From NCBI GenBank assembly GCA_947476465.1, contig CANJQN010000002.1, positions 1 to 64,000 of the forward strand: 64,000 bases of DNA, in the 5' to 3' direction. Below are positions 50,573 to 60,986 of this stretch, piece by piece. Made by a program: the position numbers and the translations under genes. Each line of letters begins with the position of its first letter. Position 1 is the first letter of the stretch. The DNA is from Comamonadaceae bacterium (GTDB taxonomy: Bacteria; Pseudomonadota; Gammaproteobacteria; Burkholderiales; Burkholderiaceae_C). A model generated the notes under the pieces. It saw only the letters and a program-made list of their open reading frames with translations, was not told the origin of the DNA and ran no database searches.

Positions 50573-51463
50573 ATGAACCGGCTCGCCGCAGCCTGGCACC
50601 GCCTGCGTGACGCCGCGCCGGCCACACCGGTCCTGCGGGTGATCTTGCTGGCCCTGCGCAACTACGTTGTGCACCAGAGCGCCAACCAGGCCGGCAGCCT
50701 GGCGTTTTCGTCGGTGCTGGCCATGTTTCCGCTGTTGATCCTGGTGTCGGCTTCCGCCGGCTTCATCGGGAATGACGGGGACGCTGTGGCGCTGGCCGAG
50801 CGCGTCATGGGCTTTGCGCCGCAGGTGGTACGCAACGCGATGCAGCCGGTCATCCGGCAAGTGCTGGCGCAACGCAACCAGGCGCTGCTGACCATCGGCG
50901 TGCTGGCGACACTGTGAGCGGCCTCGTCGGGCATGCAGGCCATACGCTCGGCGCTGAACCGGGCCTACGGGATCGACAAGGGCCTTTCGTTCTGGAGGGC
51001 TCGCCTGAAGGTCACCTTGTTCACCATCGTTGTCGGCACGGGTGTGTTGGCTGCGTTCAGCTCCATGGTCATCATGCCTTACGTCTCGCAGTTTCTATGG
51101 GCGAATGCCGGTGACCGACAGAGTGTGCTCTGGCTCCACAACGGCGTGCGCTACGGCTCGGCCTTCGTGGTGCTGATCGGTCTGTACGCATTGCTCTACG
51201 GCTGGCTGCCCGACACCCGCCAGCGCCTCTACACCGTGCGGCCAGGCGCGCTCGTGGGTGCCGCGCTGTGGGTGGCGGCTGCGGCGACCCTCTCCTACAC
51301 CTTGCAAACGGTCGGCAAGTTGGCGCTGCTGTATGGCAGCTTCGCCGGCGTGATCGCCACACTGGTGTTCCTGTACATCAGCGCCACGACGCTGATCTTC
51401 GGTGCGGAAATCAACGGGGTTCTTCGGCAGACGAGGTTGCAGCCAGAGAAGTCATCCGATTGA
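50573..51463 (+). pseudogene. YihY/BrkB-family membrane protein interrupted by an in-frame TGA
   Basis: Two halves in the same frame are separated by one TGA at 50915-50917. Residues 1-114 (to GVLATL) and the part after the stop (AASSGMQAIRSALNRAYG onward) together form a normal polytopic BrkB-family protein of about 295 residues with six helices. Family members have Trp at this point (LWAASSGM), so a TGG to TGA change explains it. The second half has its own ATG at 50933. It could be an inactivated gene, a read-through case or a base-call error. Confidence 0.85.
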
Positions 51464-51552
51464 GCGCTGAGCCCGCAGGCGGACCACGAATTTCCAGATG
51501 GACGAGACGCCTGCCTTGGCGCACAGTAGCGGTTCAACAAGAGGAGCTCGAC

Positions 51553-52845
51553 ATGGTCATGCCTTGTGTCCCGTTGTTCCGCCCCGCCGTTTTAGCGGCG
51601 AGCCTGTTCGCTGCCTTTGCGGCCGGCGCCCAGCAGGGCGTCCCGCCGCCCAAGCTGCAGCTGTGGATGGACGTGTCCACCGGCGGCATGGCCGGCATGC
51701 CCGAGACGCAAATGCCGCCCGGCATGGGCCCTGCCCCTACCTACGGCATGGCGCGGGGCATCAACGTCATGCCGCCGCGGGTGCTGGATATCGCGCTGTA
51801 CAACAGACTGCGGCCCGGCGCTGAAGCCAGCCAGGCGATCCCGCCCGGGGTGCGCCTGGGCCCCAGCCTGCCGCTGCTGCCGCCGCAGGCGGCGCCGCGC
51901 GAACGCGAGCCCGGCGAGATGCCCGACGACATGCGGCGCGACATGCCCAAGGGCCGCCTCCTGATCTACTGGGGCTGCGGCGAGACCGTGCGCCGGGGCC
52001 AGCCGGCGGTGATCGACCTGGCGCGCGCCAACCCGGCTGACTTGGGCGTCGCCATGTCCGGGCGCTATGCCGCCGACCGGGGTGCGCGCGTTTCGCCGCG
52101 GTACCTGATCTATCCGAACGAGCGCAGCCGCAGCACCCTGCCACGCGACAGTTCGTTGGTGGGCGAGCACCGGATTGCCGGCGACGGTGTGCCGGCGTCC
52201 ATGCGGTTCACTCTGGGCGAGGCCCAGAACCTGATGCCGGCGATCGACCTGCGCAGCCGCGGCGGCCTGGCCGACAGCATCGCGCTGTCGTGGCCCGGCC
52301 TGCCGCAGGCGCTCGGCTATTACCTGCATGCGATGGGCCAGGTGGGCAACGACATGGTGATCTGGTCCAGCGCCGAAACCGGCGACACCGGCATGGGCCT
52401 GTTGGATTTCCTGCCCAACGCGATGATCGAGCGCTGGGTGCGCGAAAGCGTGCTGCTCAATGCCTCGGCCACCGGCTGCAGCGTGCCCAAGGGCATCTTC
52501 GCGGCGCCCGATGGCGCTGGCCGGCGTGGCGACGGCGGCGGCGCGATGCTGCGGATGATCGCGTACGGCGCTGAGAGCAATTTCGTGTACCCGCCGCGTC
52601 CCGCCGACCCGCGTGCCCCGTGGGAGCCTGAGTGGGCGGTGCGGGTGCGCGTCAAGTCCAACACCATGGCCCAACTGGGCGAGGAGCAGCGCGGCCAGAG
52701 CTCGGCGGCCGCGGCCCGCCCGGCTGCGGCAGAGCCGCCGCCGCCGCCGCCGCAGCAGCCGCCGGTGTCCCCGGCGCAAAGTGCGCTCGAGTCGGTGCTG
52801 CCCCCGAACGCCGCCGGCGTGCTCAGAGGCCTGTTCGGGCGATGA
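51553..52845 (+). CDS. Secreted conserved hypothetical protein
   Basis: 430 residues, function unknown. Signal peptide (residues about 8-25, ending AAGAQQ) then a Met/Pro/Gly-rich segment to about 70. A folded part of about 250 residues includes LLIYWGCGETVRRGQP and SWPGLPQALGYYLHAMG. A Pro-rich linker with a run of about 10 Pro (near 395) precedes a short C-terminal helix. AGGAG lies upstream of the ATG. Likely periplasmic. Confidence 0.8.
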   Translation: MVMPCVPLFRPAVLAASLFAAFAAGAQQGVPPPKLQLWMDVSTGGMAGMPETQMPPGMGPAPTYGMARGINVMPPRVLDIALYNRLRPGAEASQAIPPGVRLGPSLPLLPPQAAPREREPGEMPDDMRRDMPKGRLLIYWGCGETVRRGQPAVIDLARANPADLGVAMSGRYAADRGARVSPRYLIYPNERSRSTLPRDSSLVGEHRIAGDGVPASMRFTLGEAQNLMPAIDLRSRGGLADSIALSWPGLPQALGYYLHAMGQVGNDMVIWSSAETGDTGMGLLDFLPNAMIERWVRESVLLNASATGCSVPKGIFAAPDGAGRRGDGGGAMLRMIAYGAESNFVYPPRPADPRAPWEPEWAVRVRVKSNTMAQLGEEQRGQSSAAAARPAAAEPPPPPPQQPPVSPAQSALESVLPPNAAGVLRGLFGR

Positions 52846-52915
52846 CGGGGCGCGGAGGGGACCGTTTGTTCGAGAAGCACTGTTCCTGCCTGACAACCTG
52901 TGAGAATGGCCGGTG

Positions 52916-53812
52916 ATGAACTCGCCGCGACCCCTGCACGCTCGATCGATGCTGTGCGTGCCAGCCGATGCCAAGCGCTTTATTGCGAAGGCCGCTGAGC
53001 GTGGCAGCGATCTGATTGTTCTGGATCTCGAAGACGGCGTTGCACCCTCGGCCAAGTCGCAGGCCCGCGCCGCGCTCGGCGAGGCCGTGCGGGCGCTCGC
53101 GGTGGCGGGCGTGCCGATCTATGTGCGGGTGAACAATGTCCAAGCGCTGCTCGCGGGCGACCTGCACGCGAGTGTGCACGCGGGTGCGGCGGGTATCGTG
53201 ATGCCCAAGCTGGAAAGCGCGGCACAAGTGATCGCACTCGACGACGCGCTGGCACACGAGGAGGAGGCGGCGTCGCGTCCGCCGGGAGAGGTCGGGATCA
53301 TCGGGCTGATCGAAACCCCGCTGGGTGTGTGCCGCGCATTCGAGATCGCGCAGGCCTCGCCGCGGCTCGTGAGCCTGGGCCTGGGCTCCGAGGATTTCTC
53401 CGCGGCAATGGGGATGGAGCCGACCGCCCAGGCGCTGTGCGGGCCGGCGCAGACGGTCGCCATCGCCGCCGTCGCTGCCGGGTTGCATCCGATCGGCCTT
53501 CCCGGGCCGGTCGGTGAGTTCAGCGACATCCAGGCGTACGGCGAGGTGGTGCGGCTTGCGCGGGCCTTGGGCATCCGTGGCGCGATCTGCATCCATCCGG
53601 CCCAGGTCGCGGTGCTCAATGAGGTCATGGCCGGCTCGGCTGTCGAAATTGCGGCGGCGCGCCGCGTCGTCTCGGCGTTCGATGCGGCCCTTGCCAATGG
53701 CCAGGGAGCGATCGCAGTGGATGGCCGGATGGTGGACGCGCCGATCGCCAACCGTGCGCGGGTGCTGTTGCAGCGAGCCGAGCTTGCATCGATGCGGGGG
53801 GGCCGGCCATGA
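52916..53812 (+). CDS. CitE-like CoA ester lyase (HpcH/HpaI family)
   Basis: 298 residues. TIM barrel of the malyl/citramalyl-CoA lyase group: RSMLCVPADAKRF start, LDLEDGVAP (metal Glu/Asp), GIVMPKLESA, IGLIETPLGV, GSEDFSAAMG and CIHPAQV. It is coupled by an ATGA overlap to a CaiB CoA-transferase, so a hydroxy-dicarboxylate is probably activated to its CoA ester and then cleaved to acetyl-CoA or propionyl-CoA plus an oxoacid. The GTG one codon earlier is an alternative start. Confidence 0.87.
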   Translation: MNSPRPLHARSMLCVPADAKRFIAKAAERGSDLIVLDLEDGVAPSAKSQARAALGEAVRALAVAGVPIYVRVNNVQALLAGDLHASVHAGAAGIVMPKLESAAQVIALDDALAHEEEAASRPPGEVGIIGLIETPLGVCRAFEIAQASPRLVSLGLGSEDFSAAMGMEPTAQALCGPAQTVAIAAVAAGLHPIGLPGPVGEFSDIQAYGEVVRLARALGIRGAICIHPAQVAVLNEVMAGSAVEIAAARRVVSAFDAALANGQGAIAVDGRMVDAPIANRARVLLQRAELASMRGGRP

Positions 53813-54972
53813 GCGCGTCGAACGAGCGACTGCCGCTGGCCGGGGTTCGTGTTCTGGACTTGTCGCGGCTCATGGCCGGCAACATGCTCACGCTGCAGTT
53901 GGCCGACTTTGGCGCTGAGGTGATCAAAGTGGAAAGCCCCAGGGGCGACACCCTGCGCGACTGGAAGAACGACGGCAAGTCCTTGTGGTGGAAGGTGTAT
54001 GCGCGCAACAAGAAGAGCGTGTGCCTGGATCTCAAGCAGCCGTCGGACCGCGAAAAACTGCTGGCCCTGGTGCCGACCGCACAGGTGCTGGTCGAGAGCT
54101 TCAAGACCGGTGCCCTGGAAGGCTTCGGGCTTGGCGCGGATGTCCTGCATGCCGCCAACCCCGCGCTGGTGATCGTGCGCATCTCCGGATGGGGGCAAAC
54201 CGGCCCGTACGCGCAGCGCCCGGGCTTTGGCACGCTGGTCGAGGCGTTCTCCGGCTTTGCGGAAAAGAATGGCTTCGCGGACAAGCCGCCCGCACTGCCA
54301 AACCTCGGCCTGGCCGACATGATCGCCGGCCTGACGGGCGCGTTCGCCACGCTGACCGCCTTGCGCGAGGTCGAGGTGCGTGGCGGCAAGGGTCAGGTGG
54401 TCGACCTGTCGCTGCTCGAACCCATGATCGGCGTTCTCGGCCCCGACGCCGCCATCTTCCAGCACACCGGGCACCGCCCGCAACGCATGGGCAACCGGGT
54501 CGAATCGGCCGCGCCGCGCAACGCCTACCTGTGCAGTGATGGCAAGTGGCTGGTGCTCTCGGGCTCGACGCAGCGCATGGCCGAGAAGATCCTCGACGCG
54601 GTGGGCGCCCCGGAGCTCGCGCGCGACGCGCGCTTCGCGACCAACGCGGCCCGCCTGGAAAACGTCGACGCGCTCGATCGTGTGATCGGAGATTTCGTGC
54701 GGTCCCGCCCGTTGGCCGAGAACCTCGCGCACTTCGCCGCCCGCCAGGTCACCGCCGGCCCGATCCTCACGGTGGACGAGCTGATCGGCGACCCGCACGT
54801 GAAGGCTCGCGAGACCCTGGTCGACGTGAAGGACGCGCAGCTGGGCAGCATCTTGATGCACAACGTCTTTCCGCGCCTCTCAGGTACGCCAGGGCGCATC
54901 CGCACCCCCAGCCCCACCATCGGCGAACACCAGAACTTGCTGCCGAAATCGGAAAAGCCATACACACCATGA
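53809..54972 (+). CDS. CaiB/BaiF-family CoA-transferase
   Basis: 387-residue class III CoA-transferase. Start LAGVRVLDLSRLMAGNMLT, then RNKKSVCLDLK and the catalytic Asp in NLGLADMIAGLTG (about 169). It transfers CoA between carboxylates, usually from succinyl-CoA. The start overlaps the lyase gene stop. Confidence 0.9.
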   Translation: MSASNERLPLAGVRVLDLSRLMAGNMLTLQLADFGAEVIKVESPRGDTLRDWKNDGKSLWWKVYARNKKSVCLDLKQPSDREKLLALVPTAQVLVESFKTGALEGFGLGADVLHAANPALVIVRISGWGQTGPYAQRPGFGTLVEAFSGFAEKNGFADKPPALPNLGLADMIAGLTGAFATLTALREVEVRGGKGQVVDLSLLEPMIGVLGPDAAIFQHTGHRPQRMGNRVESAAPRNAYLCSDGKWLVLSGSTQRMAEKILDAVGAPELARDARFATNAARLENVDALDRVIGDFVRSRPLAENLAHFAARQVTAGPILTVDELIGDPHVKARETLVDVKDAQLGSILMHNVFPRLSGTPGRIRTPSPTIGEHQNLLPKSEKPYTP

Positions 54973-55054
54973 CCCACCCGGTTCACTATTCACCGGGGTG
55001 TGGGTGCGCGAGCGCAACATCCGCGTAGAGCGAACCCGAACCAGGAGCCCCATC

Positions 55055-55921
55055 ATGCAAACTGAAATCGCCTCGCAAAAGACCGGTGCCGAAAGGCCGA
55101 TTGCCAACATCGCCATGACCAGCCGCTCAGTCATGGGTGTGCAGGCGTCAGGCGTGGTCGAATCGCGCCCCATACGTGACCTCGTCTCTCCCGCGGAATG
55201 GCAGTTGCGCGTCGACCTGGCCGCCGCGTACCGGTTGATGGTCAAGTTCGGCATGAACGACATGATCTACAACCATTTGACGGCACGCTCGCCGGACCGC
55301 CCGGATGAATTCCTGATCAATGCCTATGGCTTGCACTACAGCGAAGTCAATGCTTCGAACCTGCATCGGATCAACCATGAAGGCGTGATCACGCAGCGTG
55401 GCAACACGCACTACGGTGTCAACTATCCCGGCTTCATCATTCATGGCGCGGTGCACGAGGCCCGTGCGGACGTGAACTGCATCATTCATGCGCACACACG
55501 CGCCGGCATTGCGGTCTCGGCCATGAAGGCGGGGCTGCTGCCTCTGTGTTTCGCCGGCATGCGTTTCGCGGGGCAGATCGGCTACCACGACTGCCAGGGG
55601 ATCGTGACGGACATGGGTGAACGCGAGTCGCTGGTGCGGGACATCGGCTCGCACAATGTGATGATGCTTCGCAACCATGGCACGCTCGCCTGCGGGCCAA
55701 GCGTGCCGGAGGCCTTCAACACCCAGTACATGCTGGAGCAGGCCTGCAAGATTCAGGTGGACGCCATGGCGTCTGGCACCGAGCTGGTGATCCCGCCGCA
55801 AGAGGTTATCGCGCACACATCCCTCATGTTTCAGCCCAGCGTGCGCCGCGCCTTCGGGGTGATGGAGTGGGAGGCGATGCTGCGCCTGCTGGACAAGGAA
55901 GACCCGTCTTTCAGGGACTGA
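55055..55921 (+). CDS. Class II aldolase/adducin family protein
   Basis: 288 residues. Zinc-site histidines are in CIIHAHTRAGIAV and MLRNHGTLACG. An N-terminal extension of about 50 residues precedes the fold. Members cleave or decarboxylate hydroxy-oxoacids. CAGGAG lies nine bases before the ATG. It is the third gene of the catabolic operon, and the amidohydrolase begins seven bases after its stop. Confidence 0.87.
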   Translation: MQTEIASQKTGAERPIANIAMTSRSVMGVQASGVVESRPIRDLVSPAEWQLRVDLAAAYRLMVKFGMNDMIYNHLTARSPDRPDEFLINAYGLHYSEVNASNLHRINHEGVITQRGNTHYGVNYPGFIIHGAVHEARADVNCIIHAHTRAGIAVSAMKAGLLPLCFAGMRFAGQIGYHDCQGIVTDMGERESLVRDIGSHNVMMLRNHGTLACGPSVPEAFNTQYMLEQACKIQVDAMASGTELVIPPQEVIAHTSLMFQPSVRRAFGVMEWEAMLRLLDKEDPSFRD

Positions 55922-55928
55922 CCCAATC

Positions 55929-56747
55929 ATGGCGCAGGCAACCGTTTCCGCTCCTCGCTATCCCGTGCCAGCCGGCGCGTGCGATTCGCACATGCACATC
56001 GTGGGGCCTTATGAGAAGTACCCACTGCGTGAAACACGCTCGCTGAACCCGCCGCCAGCAACGCTTGACGAGTACCGGCTGGCGCGTGACAAGCTGGGCC
56101 TTTCACGCAACGTCGTGGTGCAGCCGAGCGTGTTCGCAAAGGACAACGAGTGCACGCTTGACGCGGTCGGGGCGCTGAAGGGGACGGCGCGCGCCGTTGT
56201 CGTGGTGGACGCGACCATCGCCGAAGACGAGCTTGCCCGCATGCACGCCCGTGGTGCGCGCGGTGTGCGCGTCCAGAACGTGGTTGCCGGCGGCGCGAGC
56301 ATCGACGACATGGAAGCGCTGGCGGCGCGCATCCGCCCCTTCGGCTGGCACATGCAGTTTTTCATGGACGCAGCTCAGATCGCGCAGCTGGCGCCGAGGT
56401 TTCGCAAACTGCCGGTGCCGGTCGTGTTCGACCATATGGGCCACGTGGACCCGGCTGGCAGCGTCGACGACCCTGGATTTAGCGCCCTGCTGGACCTGCT
56501 GCAGTCCGGCAAGGCGTGGGTCAAGCTGTCCAACTGCTATTGGAAGCCCGATCCGCAGCGGGCCCGCCGACTGATCGCCGCCAACCCGGACCGTGTGTTG
56601 TGGGGGACCGATTGGCCGCATCTCGGGTACCGCGACGGTACGGCGGACGATGGACTGCTGCTCGATGCCGTCTCCGAGTGGACGGTGGACGAGGACCTGC
56701 GGCAACGCATTCTTGTGAGCAACCCGGACGCGTTGTACTTTCGCTGA
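55929..56747 (+). CDS. Amidohydrolase, 2-pyrone-4,6-dicarboxylate lactonase-like
   Basis: 272 residues of the amidohydrolase_2 fold. HxH metal motif in CDSHMHIVGP (about 18-27), VFDHMGHVD and the Asp in LWGTDWPHLG. The layout resembles LigI and the galactarolactone isomerases, which hydrolyse or isomerise lactones of dicarboxylates. The partner genes suggest the hydrolysed product is split by the aldolase and the CoA route. Confidence 0.87.
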   Translation: MAQATVSAPRYPVPAGACDSHMHIVGPYEKYPLRETRSLNPPPATLDEYRLARDKLGLSRNVVVQPSVFAKDNECTLDAVGALKGTARAVVVVDATIAEDELARMHARGARGVRVQNVVAGGASIDDMEALAARIRPFGWHMQFFMDAAQIAQLAPRFRKLPVPVVFDHMGHVDPAGSVDDPGFSALLDLLQSGKAWVKLSNCYWKPDPQRARRLIAANPDRVLWGTDWPHLGYRDGTADDGLLLDAVSEWTVDEDLRQRILVSNPDALYFR

Positions 56748-56812
56748 GATTTTTACTGGCGTGATCGGCTGCGTCACTTAGGCGGCGCCGCAGGGGGGCC
56801 GCGACGCCCGCG

Positions 56813-56818
56813 TATAGT
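56813..56818 (+). promoter_or_regulatory. Possible -10 for the small basic protein gene
   Basis: TATAGT 42 bases upstream of the start, with no convincing -35. Confidence 0.3.
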
Positions 56819-56859
56819 GCAGTCTTTCAAATCTCCGGCCCCAACATCGAGGACTCACC

Positions 56860-57012
56860 ATGGCCAAAGGCGAACAACGTAGCAACAAGATGGCCAAGAA
56901 GCCCAAGAAGGACACCTCCGTGCCGCGCGAGCCAACGTCCACCTCCGACCGGCCGCAGCCACCCATGACGACGGTGCTGCCCAAGGGCAAGTTGAAGAAC
57001 AAGCAGCCCTGA
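56860..57012 (+). CDS. Small basic hypothetical protein
   Basis: 50 residues: MAKGEQRSNKMAKKPKKD then a Pro/Thr/Ser-rich middle and KGKLKNKQP at the end. Lys-rich and probably unstructured. A start preceded by GAGGACTCACC and a nearby -10 make it credible. Similar short proteins are common in Burkholderiales genomes; function unknown. Confidence 0.65.
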   Translation: MAKGEQRSNKMAKKPKKDTSVPREPTSTSDRPQPPMTTVLPKGKLKNKQP

Positions 57013-57049
57013 AGGGGCCGACCCGGCTGGCGGCCCTGAGCCGCGTGCC

Positions 57050-60000
57050 TCAGTTCCCCGCCGCCGAGCCGGTCTCCGGCGGGCACACGAGGCTGTCCAG
57101 GATGGCCTGCGGATCAACCGGTTTGACGAAGTGGTGGTCGAAGCCGGCCGCCCGCGCGCGGGCCACGTCGTCGGGTTGGCCGTAGCCGGTCAGTGCAATC
57201 AGCGTCACCTTGGCCGAGGCCTTGGCGCCTCTCAGTCTGCGGGCCACCTGATAGCCGTCCAGGCCCGGCAATCCGACATCCAGAATGACGATCTGCGGGC
57301 GGCTACGCTCGGCGACCGCCAAGGCTTCGTTGCCGTCGAAGGCGAACGAGACCTGGTGGCCTTCCATTGGTGGCGGCGTGAGTCGATGAGCGGCTGGCAG
57401 ATCTCGACCGCGCGCTGGACCAGCACGGCAAGCTCGACCGGGACTTTTTCGAGCGTGACCTTGCCGCGCGAGATGCGTGCAACGTCCAGCAGGTCGTCGA
57501 GCAGCTTGGCGAGCAGTTCATGCGCCAGCATCGCCAGGTAATCGTCCTGGCGGCGGTCGGCATCGAGCGGCGCCAATTTGGCCAGCTTGTGGTCTTGTAT
57601 GTCGAACATGAGGGCGATGTAGCCCGAGAACACGTCCTGTGCGTCAAAGTGCGGGACGCTGACCGAGCGCATCCAGCGGAACGCGCCATCGGCGCGGCGC
57701 AGCCGGATTTCGGTCTCGGCCAGCGCCTGTTGGGACACGGCTGCGGCATATTCGGCCAGATACCGCTGGCGATCCTCGGGGTGGACGAACCGCAGCCAGC
57801 CTTCGCCCAGGAGTGCTTCGCGCGGCCGGCCTGTGAAGACGCAGCAGCAGCGTGATGTCGCGCTTGGTGGAGATCAGCGCATAGATCGCGCCGGACGCGT
57901 TGCGCAGTGCGGACACCGTGATCGAGACGGAGACGGGCGTGCCGTCCCACCGAAGCCGCTGGGCGTCTTCGGTGCTGGCCTTGCCGGTCGCCAATACGCG
58001 TTTGACCAGATCCTGGGTGGCGGTACGCGCGGCCGGTGGCAGCAGCGCGTAGAGGCTGGTGGCAACGACGGTGTCGCGCGGGTGGCCGTAGAGGCGCTCG
58101 GCACCGCCGTTCCAGCCCAGGATCGTGGCGTCCAGGTCGTAGACGATGATCGCGTCGTTCGAGTCCTGCAGTACCGCCACCAGTTCGCGTGCCCTTTGCG
58201 TTACGCAGCACCGTGACGTCTGTGAAGGTGACGACGGCGCCTTCGACCTTCTCCGCGTGGGTGCGATAGGGCAGGATCCGCCGCAAGAAGGTCTTGCCCG
58301 CCGCCGAGTGAACCTCGGCGGCAAGGCCGCCGGGCACCCGCTTGATCCGTCGCAGGTCGCCCGCAAAGGCCGGGTCGTTCACGCGACTGGAGATGTCGCT
58401 GAGCAGGCGCCCTTCGGCGCCGGCTTGCAGGTTGAACACCTCGCTGGCCGCGGGTGTGAACGCCGGATGCGCAGATCCGCGTCGAGCAGGATGGTCGCCA
58501 TACGCGGACTCACCAGAAGGTTGGCCATGTTGTCGTTGCTCAGCGCAAGCTCGGTGACCTTTTCCTCAAGCTGAGCGTTCACGGTGGTCAGCCCTTCATT
58601 GAGCGACTCCAGCTCTTCCTTGGAAGCTCTCCAGTTCCTCGTTGAGCGCCAGGGATTCCTCGTTGAGCGCCAGGAACGCCTCATTGAGCGCCAGGGATTC
58701 CTCGTTGAGCGCCAGGAATTCCTCGTTGAGCGCCAGGAATTCCTTGTTGAGCGCCAGGGATTCCTCGTTGACCGTTCGCAGCTCTTCGTTGCTGCGCTCA
58801 GGGTCGTCCAGGGCGACGGCGAGCTCCCGGCGGGTGTCCTCATACTCGCGCACCAGGTCGGCGCTGGCGATCGGCGCAGCCGCTTTGGCGTCTTTCGGCT
58901 CGGCCGTGCTGGCCTGGGCCATGCGGAACATGACCAGCGCAAGTCCCTGTGCACCGAGTGCCGTGACGGGTTCGACCTCGAAGTGAACGCGGCCGGATTT
59001 GTCGCCTAGGCGCAGGGCGATGTCGTGCGATGTCGCGGTGCCTTCGCCGATGGCTCCTCGCAGCGCAGCGCGCACGCGCACGCGAAGCGCCGGCAACACG
59101 AGCACCGACAGGTCGAGGCTGGCCTTGCCTTGCAACTGCAGGAAGGGCCCGGTGTCACCGTGAAAGTACAGGGCCCGGCTCTCACGGTCGACGAGAACTG
59201 CCGCCGTGACGGCGCGGCCCTCGAGCTGGGCCTTTATGAACTGGATGGCCGAATGCCGCGCCGGCACGGACTGCGCGCCCGTCGAGCGAGCATCGAACAC
59301 ACCGCCCTCGCCACCGCCGAAGCCTCTGGGCAGATGCGCGCGTGTGCCGATCCGGCGAAACAGCCGCATGGAGCGCGATGCGGACTCGAACAAGGCGGTC
59401 TGCGAGCCGATGGACTCGGTCTTGCCCAGCAGCAGCATGCCGCCAGGCTTGAGCGCGAAATGAAACTGCTCGAACATCTGCTCCTGGCGCTCCGGCTGGA
59501 AGGAGTTCAGCTGGTTGCGGCACAGCACCAGGTCCAGCTTGGAGAAGGGCGTGTCGCGCACCAGGTTCTGCGGCGCGAACAGGACGGTCTCGCGCAGGGC
59601 CTTGCGCGCCACGTAGCGGTCACCACGCCGGTCGAAGAAGCGGGCCAGCCGCTCAGCCGACACGGTGGTCACGATGCTGGAGGGGTAGGAGCCGGCGCGG
59701 GCAACGCTGAGCGCATCCAGGTCGATGTCGGTGCCGAAGACCTGGATGCGTTGCGGATCGATCGTGCCCTCGAGTTGCTCGAGCAGCAGCATGGCGATCG
59801 AGTAGCTCTCTTCGCCGGTGGCGCATCCGGGGGTCCACACGCGGATCGGTGAGTCGTCGTTCAGGCGCTCGGCGACCAGGGCGGGGATCACCGTTGCCGC
59901 CAGCTCACTCCAGGTGGGCGGGTCGCGAAAGAAATCGGTGACGCCGATCAGGAACTCATTTTTCAGGGTGTCGAGTTCGTCGTTGGAGCCTTCGAGCAAG

Positions 60001-60827
60001 GCAATGTAGTCGCGCACGTGGGCGAGCTTTTGCAGGCCCATCCGCCGGCGCAGGCGCCGCCGCAGCATGGCCGGCCGATACCAGCGGAAGTCGTGGCCGG
60101 TGCGGATCTGAAGGAGGCGCAACACCGTGACCAGCGGATCGTCGGGCGCCTCGATGGGGTCTGTCCCGCCCATGCCCCCGGCCCCCGGTGCCGCGCCCGA
60201 CGGCTCCAGATCCAGGGGCAAGTGGCGCAGGTATTCGGTCAATGCGCCGGGCATGTCCTGCGGTGCCAGGACCTGATCGGCGATGCCCGCGGCAATGGCG
60301 CTGTTGGGCATGCCCGGGAACTCGGCTGTCTCCGGCGACTGCACCAGCGTCAGACCGCCGGCGGCGCGAATCGCCTTGAGGCCGGCGGTGCCGTCGTGGG
60401 CGGTACCGCTGAGCACAAGCCCGACACTGTTGTCGCCGAGGTCGTCCGCCAAGGCGGCCATGAAGAAGTCGATCGGCTTGGGCGCTGGGGCTCGGGCGGG
60501 CAAGGGCACCAGGGACAGTTTGCCGCCCTCGATGCCCATCAACATTCCGGGAGGAATGATGTACACATGCCCGGCTTCGACCGGCTGCCCGCTTTGGGCC
60601 TGGCTGACCGTAAGTGTTGTGACGTTGCCGAGCAATTCAGCGAGGTGACTTCCGTGCTTAGCCGGCAGGTGGGTGACGACGACGTACGCAAGGCTTGGGT
60701 GAGGCGCCACGGCTGCGAAGAATGCCTTGAGCGCGTCAAGGCCGCCGGCCGAGGCGCCGAGCGCGGCGATGGTCAGCGCGGCGGCTGATGTGGCTCTGGG
60801 GACCTCGTGATCAGGCGCGTCCTGCAT
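57050..60827 (-). pseudogene. Degraded CheB-CheR-PAS-histidine kinase-receiver fusion gene
   Basis: Reading from the right: a CheB methylesterase domain with the Ser/His/Asp set in GASAGG, THLPAKHG and GTAHDG, then CheR with TPGCATGEESYSIAML, then a coiled coil. The frame stops at 58596. The homologous protein continues in other frames: PAS (about 58595 to 57850), a second PAS and a HisKA stub (YLAMLAHEL directly joined to LLDDLLDVARISRG), then a receiver (LDVGLPGLDGYQ). Single-base frameshifts are seen near 58620, 58460 and 58195, and a junction near 57845. The bulk of the HisKA helices and the whole ATPase domain are missing near 57370-57520. The first 743 residues could still make a CheB-CheR protein. 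Confidence 0.85.
58635..58771 (-). repeat. 21-base tandem repeat encoding coiled-coil heptads
   Basis: Six consecutive 21-base units plus a partial seventh, differing at a few positions, encode heptads of the form LALNEES or LALNEEF. It lies in the linker between CheR and PAS. Normal family members have a non-repetitive coiled coil here, so the array looks expanded. Confidence 0.88.
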
Positions 60828-60986
60828 GGGGGCTTTCAGGGGTTGAAGAGCTATTTTGGTCGGGTTCGCGTTGAAGCGGGGGGGATGGCCTACAAAAAAC
60901 ACGCTGGATTTGCCTAAAGTGGATGCTTGGCGGTGCGCTCACGCACCGGCCTGCGCTATTCATCCGTCTTGAATTGGAGGCCCACC

